A DNA stretch of 8,537 nt from contig JAKANW010000088.1 of the NCBI GenBank assembly GCA_021823555.1, positions 1 through 8,537 on the forward strand, given 5' to 3'. How positions within the stretch are numbered: the stretch's first letter is position 1; each line of letters starts with the position of its first letter. Shown piece after piece: positions 1-7,426 of the stretch. Under the pieces are notes generated by a model, which was not told the DNA's origin, did no database searches, and saw only the letters and a list, made by a program, of their open reading frames with translations. Source of the stretch: Chloroflexota bacterium (GTDB taxonomy: Bacteria; Chloroflexota; Anaerolineae; Anaerolineales; Villigracilaceae). The position numbers and the translations under genes were made by a program.

Positions 1-1
1 T

Positions 2-673
2 ATCGAGCAGTCGCTATCGTGTAATCACCTTGACGTCGAAGGTATTTATACTCACTTTGCCAATTCAGAAACGCGTGATCTAACTCATATCCGCCTGCAA
101 TTGGCGCGCTTCATGCAAGTGCTGGGCTTCTATGAAAAACGGGGAGCGCCGCCTCCGCGCATCCGTCATGCGGCCAATTCGGGCGGCATCCTGCAATTGC
201 CCAAAAGCCACCTCGATATGGTGCGGCCAGGCATCATGTTCTATGGGATTTATCCCGGCCCGGAAACGGTTCGTTCCGTAGATGTGCAGCCCGCAGCCAC
301 CTGGCGCTCGCGGGTGGCATTTTCCAAGATCACCTTGCCCGGGCGGCCGGTCAGCTATGGGTCGTTGTGGCAGGCTGAGGTGCCGACAAGAATCGCCACC
401 ATTCCCTGCGGCTATGCAGACGGCTATTTCCGTCGCATGACGAATCTGGGGCGGGTCATCATCAACGGGAAAAGTTATCCGCAGGTGGGACGCGTCTGCA
501 TGGATCAGTTCATGGTCAACGCAGGGGAGGCTGACGTCAAGGTTGGGGACGATGTGGTGTTGCTTGGCGGAGGCATTGCGCCCGAAGAGCTGGCAGCCTG
601 GGCTGGTACGAACGAGTACGAAGTGATGACCAATATCAGTGCGCGTGTGCCGCGCCGGTTCGTGACTGATTAG
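2..673 (+). CDS. alr: Alanine racemase, C-terminal part (5' end outside window)
   Basis: This is the last 223 residues of a PLP-dependent alanine racemase, which interconverts L- and D-alanine in the cytoplasm to supply D-Ala for peptidoglycan. The frame is open from base 2, so the gene enters from the left edge. The N-terminal barrel strand with the PLP lysine is not in the window. Family signatures seen are GIYTHFANSE near the left edge, VRPGIMFYG (221-247), the GYADGY block whose first Tyr (codon 413-415) matches the catalytic Tyr of the C-terminal domain, and CMDQ (497-508), the conserved Cys-Met-Asp of the active-site entrance. The C-terminus NISARVPRRF is also typical, although the position that is a PLP-phosphate-binding Tyr in the Geobacillus enzyme reads as Ala here, which I believe is a common variant. 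The stop is TAG at 671-673. It lies 44 bp upstream of lspA, on the same strand. Confidence 0.95.
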   Translation: MEQSLSCNHLDVEGIYTHFANSETRDLTHIRLQLARFMQVLGFYEKRGAPPPRIRHAANSGGILQLPKSHLDMVRPGIMFYGIYPGPETVRSVDVQPAATWRSRVAFSKITLPGRPVSYGSLWQAEVPTRIATIPCGYADGYFRRMTNLGRVIINGKSYPQVGRVCMDQFMVNAGEADVKVGDDVVLLGGGIAPEELAAWAGTNEYEVMTNISARVPRRFVTD

Positions 674-688
674 CGTTTCTGGTACAAT
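659..688 (+). promoter_or_regulatory. Probable promoter of the lspA operon
   Basis: A -10-like TACAAT lies at 683-688, in the gap between alr and lspA. The -35 is weak: TTCGTG at 659-664 with an 18-bp spacer, overlapping the end of alr. Initiation would fall near 695, giving a leader of about 23 nt before the lspA start. The -10 is a 5/6 match, but no strong -35 supports it, so readthrough from alr remains possible. Confidence 0.45.
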
Positions 689-717
689 CCCTTGCCATTC
701 TTTACTCGAGGTGTGAA

Positions 718-1281
718 TTGAAACTTTTTCGATCTTATGGGTTCCTGATTCTGATCGGGGGTGTGGTGGTTGCTCTCGATCAATGGACAAAGTGGCTGGT
801 GCGCACGAACCTGCCCTTTACTGCTACCTGGCTGCCAGATTGGTTGAGTTGGCTCAGTCCATACGCGCGCATCGTCCATTGGAACAACAGCGGCGCGGCT
901 TTTGGCATGTTCCAGAACGGTAACCTGGTCTTTACCATACTTGCCTTTTTGGTCATTGGCGCAATCCTGTATTATGCCCCGCGTGTTGATGAAAGCGATT
1001 GGACTTTGCGCCTCGCCATGGGTTTGCAGCTCGGCGGCGCAGCAGGGAACCTGATTGACCGCTTGATGATGGGCCGGGTCACGGATTTTATTTCAATCGG
1101 TTCTTTTGCCGTTTTCAACGTGGCCGACGGCAGCATCAGCGTGGGAGTAGCGGTGTTATTGCTGGGAGTCTGGCTTAAGGAGCGAAGCGAAAGGAAAGCT
1201 GCTGAACTTTCTGGCGAAGCGGCCAGCGACGTGAAAGACCCCATCGGGAACGATGGAGCGGAGAGCGGCAAACAACCGTGA
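718..1281 (+). CDS. lspA: Lipoprotein signal peptidase (signal peptidase II)
   Basis: LspA is an inner-membrane aspartyl protease that removes the signal peptide of prolipoproteins after diacylglyceryl transfer to the lipobox Cys. The 187-residue product has the usual four hydrophobic segments (about residues 8-20, 60-66 with 69-86, 99-113 and 138-152). It carries the family motifs LDQWTK (D21), NNSGAAFG (56-63), GGAAGNLIDR (106-115), VTDF with catalytic Asp123, and FNVAD with catalytic Asp137. The residue after Asp137 is Gly where Ser is more usual. The start is a TTG at 718, preceded by GAGGTG (708-713) with 4-nt spacing, and it puts D21 where the family has it. Residues 154-187 form a charged, Glu/Lys/Ser-rich tail beyond the last helix, longer than in most LspA proteins. 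The stop overlaps the next gene by 4 bp (GTGA), which implies translational coupling. Confidence 0.95.
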   Translation: MKLFRSYGFLILIGGVVVALDQWTKWLVRTNLPFTATWLPDWLSWLSPYARIVHWNNSGAAFGMFQNGNLVFTILAFLVIGAILYYAPRVDESDWTLRLAMGLQLGGAAGNLIDRLMMGRVTDFISIGSFAVFNVADGSISVGVAVLLLGVWLKERSERKAAELSGEAASDVKDPIGNDGAESGKQP

Positions 1282-2201
1282 GCGATAGAGTGGAGAGTTT
1301 CCGCTTTGCGGAGGAGGCAGATCGCCTCGATAAGTTCCTGGTGCGGCAGTTGCCGGAGTTTTCGCGGGCGCGCTTGCAGGGACTGATCGAGGATGGCTTT
1401 GTGCTGGTCAATGGCCGACCTGCCAAAAAAGCAGGACAGATGATCGAAGCGGGGATGGAGATCACGGTGCACATCCCGCCGCCCCTTTCAATCAGCCTGG
1501 CGCCTGAGGAGATCCCGCTCGATATTATTTTCGAGAACGAGGATTTGCTGGTGGTCAATAAACCGGCTGGGATGGTGGTGCATCCTGCCGCTGGGCATTC
1601 TTCGGGGACGCTGGTCAACGCGGTGCTGGGCTACGACCCGGAAATTGGGGAGATTGGCGGCGAGGAGCGGCCTGGCGTTGTCCATCGCCTCGATAAAGAG
1701 ACCTCCGGCCTGATCCTGCTGGCAAAGAACGACTCCGCTCATCATTGGCTGCAAGACCAATTCCGCTTGCGAAAGGTCGAGAAGATTTATCTCGCTCTTG
1801 TGGATGGCGCCCCGCCCACGCTCTCAGGCCGGGTGGAAGCGCCCATTGGGCGCGACCCCAGTCATCGTAAAAAGATGGCCATTGTTTCGCCGGACAAGGG
1901 CCGTGAGGCTATAAGTGAATACAAAACCCTGGAAAGTTTTCGTCATCACACTTTATTGGAATTTCACCCGCATACGGGACGCACGCACCAGATCAGGCTG
2001 CACTGCGCCTTTCTGGGCTGCCCAATCGTAGGGGACGCGGTCTATGGCCACAAGAAATTTTCGATTGCGATCCATCGTCATTTTCTACACGCCCAGCGTT
2101 TGAAGATCACTTTACCGAACGAGGAAAAGCCGCGCCAGTTCGAAGCGCCGCTGCCCGATGAGTTAAATCAAATCCTTGAAACCTTACGTTCCAATAACTA
2201 A
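1278..2201 (+). CDS. rluD: RluA/RluD-family rRNA pseudouridine synthase
   Basis: This 307-residue cytoplasmic enzyme isomerises specific uridines to pseudouridine in RNA. RluD-type members act on helix 69 of 23S rRNA. Residues about 13-70 form an S4 RNA-binding domain ([10 protein letters not shown]...[18 protein letters not shown]). The catalytic domain follows, with [11 protein letters not shown] (93-103), the [10 protein letters not shown] signature with catalytic Asp139, and [11 protein letters not shown] (232-242) closing the active site. S4 domain, length and motifs match RluD and Bacillus YlyB. The exact target uridines cannot be read from sequence, so the symbol is by family. The GTG start at 1278 sits inside the lspA stop; only a poor GAGAG lies upstream (about 1261-1265), consistent with coupling. 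An lspA-pseudouridine synthase pair is a conserved arrangement, as in Bacillus lspA-ylyB. Confidence 0.92.
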   Translation: MSDRVESFRFAEEADRLDKFLVRQLPEFSRARLQGLIEDGFVLVNGRPAKKAGQMIEAGMEITVHIPPPLSISLAPEEIPLDIIFENEDLLVVNKPAGMVVHPAAGHSSGTLVNAVLGYDPEIGEIGGEERPGVVHRLDKETSGLILLAKNDSAHHWLQDQFRLRKVEKIYLALVDGAPPTLSGRVEAPIGRDPSHRKKMAIVSPDKGREAISEYKTLESFRHHTLLEFHPHTGRTHQIRLHCAFLGCPIVGDAVYGHKKFSIAIHRHFLHAQRLKITLPNEEKPRQFEAPLPDELNQILETLRSNN

Positions 2202-2203
2202 AC

Positions 2204-2207
2204 GGAG
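2204..2207 (+). promoter_or_regulatory. Ribosome binding site fixing the threonine aldolase start
   Basis: GGAG at 2204-2207 lies 5 nt before ATG 2213. A GTG at 2207 in the same frame would overlap this site and add only two residues, so ATG 2213 is the likely start. Confidence 0.7.
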
Positions 2208-2212
2208 TGTAT

Positions 2213-3253
2213 ATGGAATTCATTGACCTGCGTTCTGATACTGTCACTAGGCCCACGCCTGAAATGCGCGAGGCCATGGCAAAAGCCGAAGTGGGAGATG
2301 ATGTCTACGAAGATGACCCGACTGTCAATAAACTTCAGGAGATGGCTGCCGAGTTGGTTGGCAAAGAAGCATCCCTTTTTGTCCCCTCTGGCACCATGGG
2401 CAACCTGTTGGCTTTGCTGGTCCACTGCCAGCGCGGGGACGAGGTAATCGTCGGAGACAAATCTCACATCTATCTGAACGAGGCTGGTGGGATGGCTGCG
2501 CTGGGTGGGATTTATCCGCACTCGATCCACAATCAAGGCGACGGCTCGCTGGCGCTGGATGATATTCTCGCCTCCATCCAGACCGAGGATGTGCACCACA
2601 CCATCACGCGACTCGTCTGCCTTGAAAACACCCAGAATGTCTGCGGCGGCGTCCCATTAACAGCCGCATATACGCGTCAGGTAGGGGAACTGGCCCATGG
2701 CAAGGGCTTGTCCCTGCATGTTGACGGTGCCCGCATTTTCAATGCGGCGGTCGCACAGAATGTGTCGGCCAAAGAGTTGATCGAACCTGCCGACTCGGTC
2801 ATGTTTTGCCTGAGCAAGGGCCTGTCCTCGCCGGTTGGTTCCATGTTGGCTGGATCGGAAAAATTCATCAGGCGGGCGCGCCATCTGCGTAAGATGCTGG
2901 GAGGTGGGATGCGCCAGGTGGGTGTGTTGGCAGCGGCCGGGATCATTTCGCTCCAGAAGATGATCGAACGGCTGGCGGATGATCATGCCCGGGCGAAGAA
3001 GCTGGCCGATGGCTTGAGGCAGGTTAAAGGCGTGGTGGTTGACGCGGGTTCGCCGTCCACGAATATGGTGTATTTTAATTTAGGAGAAGATGTTCGCCAG
3101 AGCGCGCCACAAGTTGCAGAGAAGTTAATGAAATGGGGTGTGCTGGTCGGGCCGGAAGATGAGCGGCGCTTCCGACTGGTGACGCACTATTGGATTGACG
3201 ATGCGGGCGTGGGGAAAGTTGTACAAGCTTTTCGCGAGGTGTTGGCAAACTGA
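2213..3253 (+). CDS. ltaE: Low-specificity L-threonine aldolase
   Basis: This PLP enzyme of fold type I cleaves L-threonine or L-allo-threonine to glycine and acetaldehyde; it is cytoplasmic and feeds glycine metabolism. The 346-residue protein opens with the family signature [19 protein letters not shown] and [12 protein letters not shown]. It has PSGTMGN (about 58-64) for PLP phosphate binding, a His in DKSHIYL (about H85) expected to stack on the cofactor ring, HVDGARI with Asp171 and Arg174, and [10 protein letters not shown] with Lys202 as the Schiff-base lysine. Length and motif spacing are normal, so it should be active. It starts 11 bp after the pseudouridine synthase stop and is probably the last gene of the lspA operon. 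Its stop is 5 bp from the stop of the convergent HD-GYP gene, leaving no room for an ordinary intergenic terminator. Confidence 0.95.
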   Translation: MEFIDLRSDTVTRPTPEMREAMAKAEVGDDVYEDDPTVNKLQEMAAELVGKEASLFVPSGTMGNLLALLVHCQRGDEVIVGDKSHIYLNEAGGMAALGGIYPHSIHNQGDGSLALDDILASIQTEDVHHTITRLVCLENTQNVCGGVPLTAAYTRQVGELAHGKGLSLHVDGARIFNAAVAQNVSAKELIEPADSVMFCLSKGLSSPVGSMLAGSEKFIRRARHLRKMLGGGMRQVGVLAAAGIISLQKMIERLADDHARAKKLADGLRQVKGVVVDAGSPSTNMVYFNLGEDVRQSAPQVAEKLMKWGVLVGPEDERRFRLVTHYWIDDAGVGKVVQAFREVLAN

Positions 3254-3258
3254 AACAT

Positions 3259-6200
3259 TTACTCGGATTCGGGGATATCTGCCCGCCCTTCTATCACCAG
3301 TCGTTTGAATACAGGGACGATCTCAGGATCAAACAAGGCTCCGGATTCGCTTTCCAGATAATCAATGGCTTCTGCTGTTGAGATTTTCTTGCGGTAGGGC
3401 CGATCGCTGGTCAGGGCGTCAAAGGCGTCTGCAATGGCAAAGATGCGCGCCAGCAGGGGAATATCCTTGCCGCTCAACCCAATTGGATAGCCGCTCCCGT
3501 TCCAACGTTCCTGGTGGTAGCGGATGAGGGGGAGTGTGTCTTGCAGGAAGGGGATGCCTTCGACAATGCGCGCACCGATGTCCGGATGCAGGCGCATACT
3601 GGCCCATTCTTTTTGATTCAAGGGGCCGGGTTTATGCAGAATCGTGTCGCTGATACCGATCTTGCCAATGTCGTGCAGCAGGGAACCGCGTTCCAGCGCT
3701 TTCAGGTTTTGGACATTGAGTCCCAGCGCTTCGCCCAGCCGGATGGTTAATTGACTGACGCGCGAACTATGACCTTCTGTTTCCCGGTCGCGGGCATCCA
3801 GCGCGGACATGAGGGCAGCCAACGTTCGGTCGTAGGCTAATTCCAGTTCGCGGTAGGCAGATTCGATCTCTTTTGCCTGGCGGCGTGATTCGACCAGCAG
3901 GATGGCCCGCTCCAGGGCCAGAGCGGCCTGGTTGGTCAGGGTTTGCAGATCGGCCGGGCTGCCGGATTTGTATCCGCGTGTTTCAGGGATGGTCAGCCAG
4001 AGCACACCGTATTTTCGCATGGGGGTCTGGATGGGGAGGCAGACCCGTGATGTGTGCTGGTCAATGGATTGGTAGATCAACCGCCCGGTCTTCATCACCT
4101 TGTCAATCATTTCCATGGGATGTGAACTGCTGCTGCGTGCGCCCTCTGAGACCACTTCGATTTGCGCTTCAACCTGGCGGTCGGGCTTGAACAAGACGAT
4201 CCCTGTGACGATTGCCCCCGCCAGGCGGTGCGCCATTTCTGCAATGTGACGCGCCGCCTCGCGCAATTCCTCGGACTGGATGATGTGGTAACTCAGTTCA
4301 TAGAGCAGTCGGGTGGTCCGCAAAGTGGTGCGCAGCTCCTGCTGAAGCCAGACACTCTCGATGGCGGCTGCAGCCTGGGAAGCCAGCAGGTTCGCCAGCG
4401 ACTCATCGTTTTCAGTAAAGAACACCTCTCCCTGTTTGCCGAATGCCAGAATGGAACCGATATTCAAATGGTGCATTCGGATCGGGACCACCAATAGGCT
4501 GCGCAGACCGTTATGATCGATCTCGATGCGTGCTTTGGATGAATATTTACGAATGTCCCGCACGCGGAAAGGTTGGACAGCGTTCAAACTGGCTTTGAGC
4601 AGTGAGTCCCGGGATGGGTCCTGTTCGAGGAATGCCAGCAGGCGCGGCGCCTGGCCGGAGGACGCCTTTTGTGTCAGATTCTCTTCCCGGTCAAATAAGA
4701 GTGAGATATAGGTAAATCGTGCTTCCAATGCCTGGCGGGCAATCGTCGCGATTTCCTGCACAGTGGCTTCAGGGTCCACCATTGTCGAGAGCGAAATACC
4801 GGCCTGGATCAATTCCATCAGACGGTAATGGTAACTGGATCGCTCCCAGGCGCGCACAAGTTCAGTGCCCAAGGTCTCGACCAGTGCAACATCCGCGCTG
4901 CTGAACGCATTTGCCTTTTCACTGGCAATTTCCAGAATGCCTTTGACGTGGCCAGTATAAATGAGGGGTACGACAATGGATGACAGGGCAGGGTTGTTTT
5001 CCATTTCAATGTAATCCGGATCCAGTCGTGTGTCGTTGACAATCTGGGTCTTTCGCAATCGCGTTGCCCGACCGATCACGCCGCGTGTGATGTTTTGCCG
5101 GTAACCAGGTGAAATGTTGTGGATCAGGCGGCCCGCTGATGCCAGGACAACGTATTCGCGCCGTTCCGGTTCATGGATGTAAAGACAAACGTAACTACAA
5201 TCTATGGCGCGCTCCAGTGTGTTGACGGCCAATTGGGCGGCCACAGGTTGATCAAGTTGAGTCTCCAGTTGCTGGCTGAGTTCCATCAGCAGGTTTAATT
5301 GCTCGGTGCGATGTTTCTCAATGGCAAGTTGGTGTGTGAGGGCGTTGATCTGGTCCGACTGCGCCTCCAGGCGCGCCCGCAGTCCCTCGCGGGTCAGGGA
5401 GAACGGTCGCAGGTAGCGCGCTACGCGCTCATTCCAGGAGACCAGCCCCCCGGTCTCGGCTGAAGGTTTTTTTTCATCCGCTTCGAACATCAAGCCATTG
5501 ATTGTCATCGTGATGGTGGAAATGCCGTAGATCACCGTCAGGGTTAAGAAAGTGTAAAGTGCAAAAGCGATTTCCCTGATTGGGATACTGACTGATAAAC
5601 CTGCACGGACCAGGGATTGGTCGAGGATGCTGAGAAGGAGCGCCAGAAAGCAGATGGACACAATGATGATAATGCTGCCAACCAGGATTAAGCGCTGGCC
5701 AAGCATATCGCCCTCGGGCAGGACGAATTGTTCCCATGGAATGGAATCGTTCAACAGTAAAATCCCCGCCATCATTAGTGGAATGAGCACGTTGGGTATG
5801 CTTGGATGGATCAGGAAGATTAGTATCCACAGAACCCAGGGGAACATCAGGAACTTGGACAGCAGCCAGTTGATTTTGTTGGCAGGGCGGAAGAGTGTCA
5901 AACTTGCCAAAAGAGCAGAGAGGAGAAAAATGGTCCCCAGCATATCCTTGTATGCAACCAGGAGTTTATATAGTTCGTTCCCGGCTGCAAGTTGGTTGCT
6001 GAGCAGGAAGATACCGCTAACTACGTTGATGGCGATGGCTGTCCAAAACAGAATATCTTTTTCGAACTTCCTCTCGCTCGCGCTTCGAGAGGACGCAATT
6101 ACATTGGCAGTGATGACACCGGAGATGAGCAGCCCTTCTATATAAAGTCCCGCTTTTAGATAGAGCCAGGTTAATAGCGCCAGCATGACTATGCTCAGAA

Positions 6201-6423
6201 CCAACAGGAGACGTTGGTGACGGGATTTGGCAGAAATAATGATCGCCATACTGGTGGCTAGTGCGCTGAGAATAAAAAAAATCCCCAGGACCAGGACTGC
6301 AAAAGTGGGCAGTTGACTCGTAATAGCCTGGACACGGGCCGGTATGAGCAAAAAACTCTCCCCTGTGATCCCTAGGATGCCGGCAGCCAGGATATTCAAA
6401 GTGTAAAACGAATGTCTTTTCAT
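3259..6423 (-). CDS. Membrane receptor with three GAF domains and HD-GYP phosphodiesterase
   Basis: This 1054-residue signalling protein should degrade cyclic di-GMP (HD-GYP domains give pGpG or GMP). Domain order: about ten hydrophobic helices (residues 7-307), a charged linker with coiled coil (345-390), three GAF-type modules (about 385-525, 545-690 and 705-845; the first is the clearest, with RGVIGRA, VNDTR and SSIVVPL), a helical connector (845-870), then HD-GYP (870-1045). HD-GYP residues seen: Glu881, His885, His917-Asp918 with Lys921 (LLHDIGK), His946 (LHP), His970, Glu972, GSGYP (976-980) and Asp999 in IADAFDALTSDRPYR. The usual HHE motif reads H-Q-E here (Gln971). No GGDEF, PAS or kinase domain is present. 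An even helix count would place GAF and HD-GYP in the cytoplasm. I chose ATG 6423 because hydrophobic sequence begins at once. The frame stays open upstream to a GTG at 6552, but that stretch is not protein-like and crosses the divergent promoter. No clear Shine-Dalgarno precedes 6423, so the start is uncertain. Ligands and output are unknown. Confidence 0.93.
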   Translation of the reverse strand: MKRHSFYTLNILAAGILGITGESFLLIPARVQAITSQLPTFAVLVLGIFFILSALATSMAIIISAKSRHQRLLLVLSIVMLALLTWLYLKAGLYIEGLLISGVITANVIASSRSASERKFEKDILFWTAIAINVVSGIFLLSNQLAAGNELYKLLVAYKDMLGTIFLLSALLASLTLFRPANKINWLLSKFLMFPWVLWILIFLIHPSIPNVLIPLMMAGILLLNDSIPWEQFVLPEGDMLGQRLILVGSIIIIVSICFLALLLSILDQSLVRAGLSVSIPIREIAFALYTFLTLTVIYGISTITMTINGLMFEADEKKPSAETGGLVSWNERVARYLRPFSLTREGLRARLEAQSDQINALTHQLAIEKHRTEQLNLLMELSQQLETQLDQPVAAQLAVNTLERAIDCSYVCLYIHEPERREYVVLASAGRLIHNISPGYRQNITRGVIGRATRLRKTQIVNDTRLDPDYIEMENNPALSSIVVPLIYTGHVKGILEIASEKANAFSSADVALVETLGTELVRAWERSSYHYRLMELIQAGISLSTMVDPEATVQEIATIARQALEARFTYISLLFDREENLTQKASSGQAPRLLAFLEQDPSRDSLLKASLNAVQPFRVRDIRKYSSKARIEIDHNGLRSLLVVPIRMHHLNIGSILAFGKQGEVFFTENDESLANLLASQAAAAIESVWLQQELRTTLRTTRLLYELSYHIIQSEELREAARHIAEMAHRLAGAIVTGIVLFKPDRQVEAQIEVVSEGARSSSSHPMEMIDKVMKTGRLIYQSIDQHTSRVCLPIQTPMRKYGVLWLTIPETRGYKSGSPADLQTLTNQAALALERAILLVESRRQAKEIESAYRELELAYDRTLAALMSALDARDRETEGHSSRVSQLTIRLGEALGLNVQNLKALERGSLLHDIGKIGISDTILHKPGPLNQKEWASMRLHPDIGARIVEGIPFLQDTLPLIRYHQERWNGSGYPIGLSGKDIPLLARIFAIADAFDALTSDRPYRKKISTAEAIDYLESESGALFDPEIVPVFKRLVIEGRADIPESE

Positions 6424-6474
6424 AAGGGGGCCAATGGAGAGAGGATAGCATAAGAAACGTTTTTTTTCTACCTT

Positions 6475-6506
6475 TTGAGACCCCAATTCAATGTTTCTGA
6501 TATAAT
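6475..6506 (+). promoter_or_regulatory. Extended -10 promoter of the phosphorylase operon
   Basis: A perfect TATAAT at 6501-6506 is preceded by TG at 6498-6499 with one base between, which is the extended -10 form. TTGAGA (6475-6480) matches the -35 consensus in 5 of 6 bases, but the spacer is 20 bp. The extended -10 may make up for that. Initiation is expected near 6513, about 58 nt before the ATG at 6572. Confidence 0.75.
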
Positions 6507-6513
6507 TTCCTTG

Positions 6514-6546
6514 CCAATGATCCGATTTTGGTGGGGACGGAAGTCC
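6514..6546 (+). promoter_or_regulatory. Two small hairpins in the phosphorylase mRNA leader
   Basis: CCAA (6514-6517) can pair with TTGG (6528-6531) across a 10-nt loop. GGAC (6535-6538) can pair with GTCC (6543-6546) around GGAA, a GNRA-type tetraloop. Stems are only 4 bp, extendable by one wobble pair each. I recognise no riboswitch class. This could be chance or a modest leader structure. Confidence 0.25.
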
Positions 6547-6571
6547 TAACACTTATCTAGTCGAGTAGAAG

Positions 6572-7408
6572 ATGCAAACTTATCTCACCTTGCAGGAAAT
6601 TGACGAGGTTGTCGAGGCGATTCGGGCCAGAACCTCCTACCAGCCGAAGACGGCGATCATCCTCGGTTCAGGCTTGAACGGTTTGGCTGAATCCGTTAAA
6701 GAGGCCGATCGCATTCCCTTTGGGGAACTGCCCCACTTCCCCGTTTCGACAGTTCAGGGACACACCGGAAGACTTGTTATCGGAGAACTCGAGGGGCAAG
6801 TTGTCTTTGTCATGCAGGGGCGGATTCATTTTTATGAAGGTTACAGCATGGCGCAGGTGACCCTGCCGATCCGTGTGATGCAACGGTTGGGCATCCAAAC
6901 CTTGATCGTAACCAACGCCGCCGGTGGAGTGCACCCTGACTTTAAACCCGGCGAAGTGATGTTGATTACCGATAATCTGAACCTGATGGGCATGGCAGGC
7001 GCGAATCCACTCTTTGGACCAAACCTGGATGAATTTGGCCCGCGCTTTCCGGATATGAGCCAGGCCTATGACCACTCGCTTTGTGACCTGGCGCGGCGCG
7101 CGGCAAAAGAGAATAATATCACCCTGCGGGAGGGTGTATATGCCGGGTTGAGCGGCCCCTCTTTCGAGTCGCCTGCCGACCTGCGCTTCCTGAGAATCAT
7201 TGGAGCCGACGCGGTGGGGATGTCCACCGTGTCGGAGGTGATCGTGGCCCGTCACGGCGGAATGCGGGTGCTTGGTTTTTCAGGGATCAGCAACAAAGCC
7301 AACCTGGATGGCTCAACCGTTACAACTCACGAGGAAGTCATCGAGGCTGGAAAGGTGATCACTCCCCAAATTGAAACGATACTCCGCGGTGTTTTACGCG
7401 GAATGTAA
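6572..7408 (+). CDS. punA: Purine nucleoside phosphorylase (trimeric, 6-oxopurine type)
   Basis: This 278-residue cytoplasmic enzyme cleaves (deoxy)inosine and (deoxy)guanosine with phosphate to the free base and (deoxy)ribose-1-phosphate, in purine salvage. Signatures of the trimeric class: ILGSGL (30-35, phosphate-binding Ser33), GHTGRL (63-68, His64), QGRIHFYEGY (82-91, His86), TNAAGG (114-119), GPSFESPADLR (195-205, Glu199), VGMSTVSEV (215-223, Met217) and ISNKA with Asn241. The Glu/Asn pair is that of enzymes specific for hypoxanthine and guanine rather than adenine. Small departures are GLNG in place of GLG(G) in the phosphate loop and ESPAD in place of ETPAE. Length is normal. The ribosome site before ATG 6572 is weak (GAGTAGAAG, 6563-6571). 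It is the first gene of the right-hand operon, 18 bp before the next gene. Confidence 0.95.
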   Translation: MQTYLTLQEIDEVVEAIRARTSYQPKTAIILGSGLNGLAESVKEADRIPFGELPHFPVSTVQGHTGRLVIGELEGQVVFVMQGRIHFYEGYSMAQVTLPIRVMQRLGIQTLIVTNAAGGVHPDFKPGEVMLITDNLNLMGMAGANPLFGPNLDEFGPRFPDMSQAYDHSLCDLARRAAKENNITLREGVYAGLSGPSFESPADLRFLRIIGADAVGMSTVSEVIVARHGGMRVLGFSGISNKANLDGSTVTTHEEVIEAGKVITPQIETILRGVLRGM

Positions 7409-7426
7409 CAAGGCGCACTTTACCAG

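Larger units (their letters stand above)
6424..6571. other. Divergent intergenic control region
   Basis: This 148-bp gap separates the minus-strand HD-GYP gene from the plus-strand phosphorylase operon. It holds a strong plus-strand promoter, a roughly 58-nt leader with two small hairpins, an AAACGTTT palindrome (6455-6462) and a run of eight T at 6460-6467 (eight A on the minus strand, just upstream of the HD-GYP start). I see no convincing minus-strand promoter. TATGCT (minus strand, 6452-6447) could act as a -10, but no -35 matches it. Confidence 0.6.

Noticed and set aside
80..790. Minus-strand open frame of 236 codons opposite alr and the start of lspA
   Set aside because: It is antisense to a clear alanine racemase, has no recognisable domain, and its His/Pro/Arg-rich composition is typical of a shadow frame.
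2207..2212. GTG 2207 as start of threonine aldolase
   Set aside because: It overlaps the GGAG ribosome site that is correctly spaced for ATG 2213, and the family N-terminus begins at the ATG.
5627..6145. Plus-strand open frame of 172 codons opposite the membrane part of the HD-GYP gene
   Set aside because: Hydrophobic stretches are complement echoes of the membrane helices. No ribosome site or family pattern was seen.
6452..6468. AAACGTTT palindrome plus T8 as a plus-strand terminator
   Set aside because: The stem is too short with no loop, and no plus-strand gene ends upstream; it would only terminate antisense RNA.
6533..6548. Guanidine-II (mini-ykkC) riboswitch because of an ACGG within the leader hairpin
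   Set aside because: In that class ACGR is the loop between paired arms. Here ACGG cannot be the loop because the flanking bases do not pair, and there is no second matching hairpin.
6424..6552. N-terminal extension of the HD-GYP protein to a GTG at 6552 (43 more residues)
   Set aside because: The added stretch is not hydrophobic or domain-like, reads through the divergent TATAAT promoter and the phosphorylase leader, and precedes a methionine directly followed by the first membrane helix. No ribosome site supports the GTG.
6668..7255. Minus-strand open frame of 195 codons opposite the purine nucleoside phosphorylase
   Set aside because: Low-complexity, His/Gln-rich composition with no motif, fully covered by a confident gene on the other strand.
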